Below, piece after piece: positions 6,303 to 7,293 of a stretch of DNA of 7,293 bases. Numbering within the stretch: the stretch's first letter is position 1; each line of letters starts with the position of its first letter. The DNA lies in contig JAGWYN010000090.1 in NCBI GenBank assembly GCA_018969295.1, positions 1 to 7,293 on the forward strand, given 5' to 3'. The DNA comes from Chloroflexota bacterium (lineage in GTDB: Bacteria > Chloroflexota > Anaerolineae > Caldilineales > Caldilineaceae). The notes beneath the pieces were generated by a model that searched no databases, had not been told where the DNA came from, and saw only the letters and a list, made by a program, of their open reading frames with translations. Both the position numbers and the translations under genes were made by a program.

Positions 6303-7293
6303 ACACACGAGCCGAAGTGGAAATCGTCACCGAGGTGCTGGGCGTGCCGATGACCAAAAAAATCTGGTCCGCCAGCTATTTTGAAGCGCTGCCCGTGGCC
6401 ATACAAAACTTTGATCTGTTTGCGGTCCTGCCGGCGATGTTTTACATGTTTCGGTTCGGGCATCGCCGTGGCCGCGGAAAATTTCTCAAGACCTTTGGTG
6501 CCAGCGCAGGCACGGAAAAAGAGCGCCGCGAGTCGGTGACGATTGAAAGGGTAGCGGCGGCGCTGGCCCAATCCCCCGGGCTGGAAGGATTCCAGGGCGC
6601 GACCGAACAGGCCATTCTGGGGGATCTGCTGCTCTCCTTCTGCCTGGAAAACCGCAAGCGCTCGCTGGGGCGCCAGGAACAGATCCAGCGTGTGGCGCCC
6701 ACGCACTACATGGCCAGCTGGATCGACCTCCCCGAAAAGAGCGTAAACCTGCGCTATGTGCCCGAAATGATCGTAGCGATGCTGGCGGATCAAAAAGGGT
6801 CGGACGTTCAGCCAACAAAAGAAAACGAGCGGACCTGGTTTGCGGTCGGCCGCGGCAGTGCAGACAACCTTCTTCTCCAGGCGTTTCACCAGGGGGTCGT
6901 GCACGATGGATTGTTGGGCGACCGTGCCAGCGATCGATTTGACGAAGCCACACCTATCGGCCTGGATCAGCTTCTGATGGTGCGGCTGGCACAGCGCATC
7001 GGGGAAGCACCGGCGAGATTGGAGTCTAAGAAAACTGAGGAGACGCCAGAGAACGTGCGGGGACCTCAAATTTCGAACAAGCGCCCAATCGCCGAGCGTG
7101 CGGCCAGCGAGTTCTCCGACGACATCCGACGATTTGTGCGTTCGTATTCCACCGTGATCCCCCGCCACGCTTTTGTCGAGCTTCTGGAGTCCTGTATGGC
7201 GGTTGGATTGACCGCCGTGGTGACCAGCGTGTTCGAGCTGCTCTTTGAATGGCATGAAACCGGTGAAATCTGCGAACCCGGCCAACAGCAGCC
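6299..7293 (+). CDS. Unidentified defence-operon protein, MAD7-like by context (3' end outside window)
   Basis: Open from ATG 6299 to the right edge, at least 331 aa. The ATG overlaps the TGA of the NERD-kinase gene by 4 bp (ATGA) and has GGGAGG 6 nt upstream. The protein begins MNTRAEVEIVTEVLGVP and has an aromatic-rich stretch (about residues 36-54, with FDLFAVLPAMFYMFRFG) followed by a basic segment HRRGRGKF. I see no Walker motif, nuclease motif, methyltransferase motif or signal peptide. Residues about 240-265 are charged and rich in Lys, Glu and Pro, probably a linker. After it, a helical segment (about 265-320, SDDIRRFVRSYS...) may be a second domain. I do not recognise a Pfam family. 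Its place directly after a MAD6-like kinase fits MAD7 of the methylation-associated defence system, an inference from position and faint recollection only. It is probably made together with the kinase and may be its partner or substrate. Confidence 0.8.
   Translation, partial: MNTRAEVEIVTEVLGVPMTKKIWSASYFEALPVAIQNFDLFAVLPAMFYMFRFGHRRGRGKFLKTFGASAGTEKERRESVTIERVAAALAQSPGLEGFQGATEQAILGDLLLSFCLENRKRSLGRQEQIQRVAPTHYMASWIDLPEKSVNLRYVPEMIVAMLADQKGSDVQPTKENERTWFAVGRGSADNLLLQAFHQGVVHDGLLGDRASDRFDEATPIGLDQLLMVRLAQRIGEAPARLESKKTEETPENVRGPQISNKRPIAERAASEFSDDIRRFVRSYSTVIPRHAFVELLESCMAVGLTAVVTSVFELLFEWHETGEICEPGQQQ

Noticed and set aside
6221..7285. 354-aa open frame on the minus strand opposite the last gene
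   Set aside because: The plus strand is open throughout, has an ATGA overlap and a good ribosome binding site, and gives a more protein-like sequence. The minus frame reads as a shadow rich in His, Arg and Gly.

Overview
The window looks like a piece of a GC-rich bacterial chromosome, by eye near 60% G+C. It carries fragments of mobile DNA, a housekeeping-type membrane protein gene, and the first two genes of what is probably a multi-gene anti-phage defence operon that continues past the right edge. No rRNA, tRNA or CRISPR array is visible. The DUF418 gene, the transposase types and the REP-like repeats would fit a Chloroflexota (Anaerolineae/Caldilineae-like) genome, but that assignment is an impression only.

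Left part (1-786): the C-terminal tail of an integrase-core (IS3-like) transposase ends at 229, and a plausible insertion-sequence right end lies near 321. Next come two short REP-like inverted repeats (about 328-351 and 374-392). From 501 to about 660 there is a decayed N-terminal fragment of a second, unrelated transposase. It carries two compensating frameshifts and an in-frame TAG, and contains a strong 13-bp hairpin (609-646). A further small hairpin (747-763) sits just before the ribosome binding site of the next gene.

Middle (787-2058): a complete DUF418/YeiB-family polytopic membrane protein of 423 aa. It is followed by a 212-bp spacer that holds a reasonable sigma70-type promoter (2094-2122) and a leader of roughly 140 nt, suggesting that the defence genes form their own transcription unit.

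Right part (2271-7293): a 1343-aa multidomain protein. Its order is NERD nuclease-like domain, degenerate protein kinase (pseudokinase), second protein kinase with its catalytic residues present, Pro/Ala linker, and a P-loop ATPase with a cysteine cluster. It overlaps by 4 bp (ATGA) a second gene of at least 331 aa that runs off the window. The NERD plus kinase layout recalls PglW of BREX type 2. The fused P-loop module and the coupled partner look more like the kinase MAD6 and its neighbour MAD7 of the methylation-associated defence system (MADS). This assignment comes from remembered family features, not from a search. If it is correct, other MADS genes (methyltransferase, specificity subunit, ATP-binding protein) should lie beyond the right edge or elsewhere at the locus.
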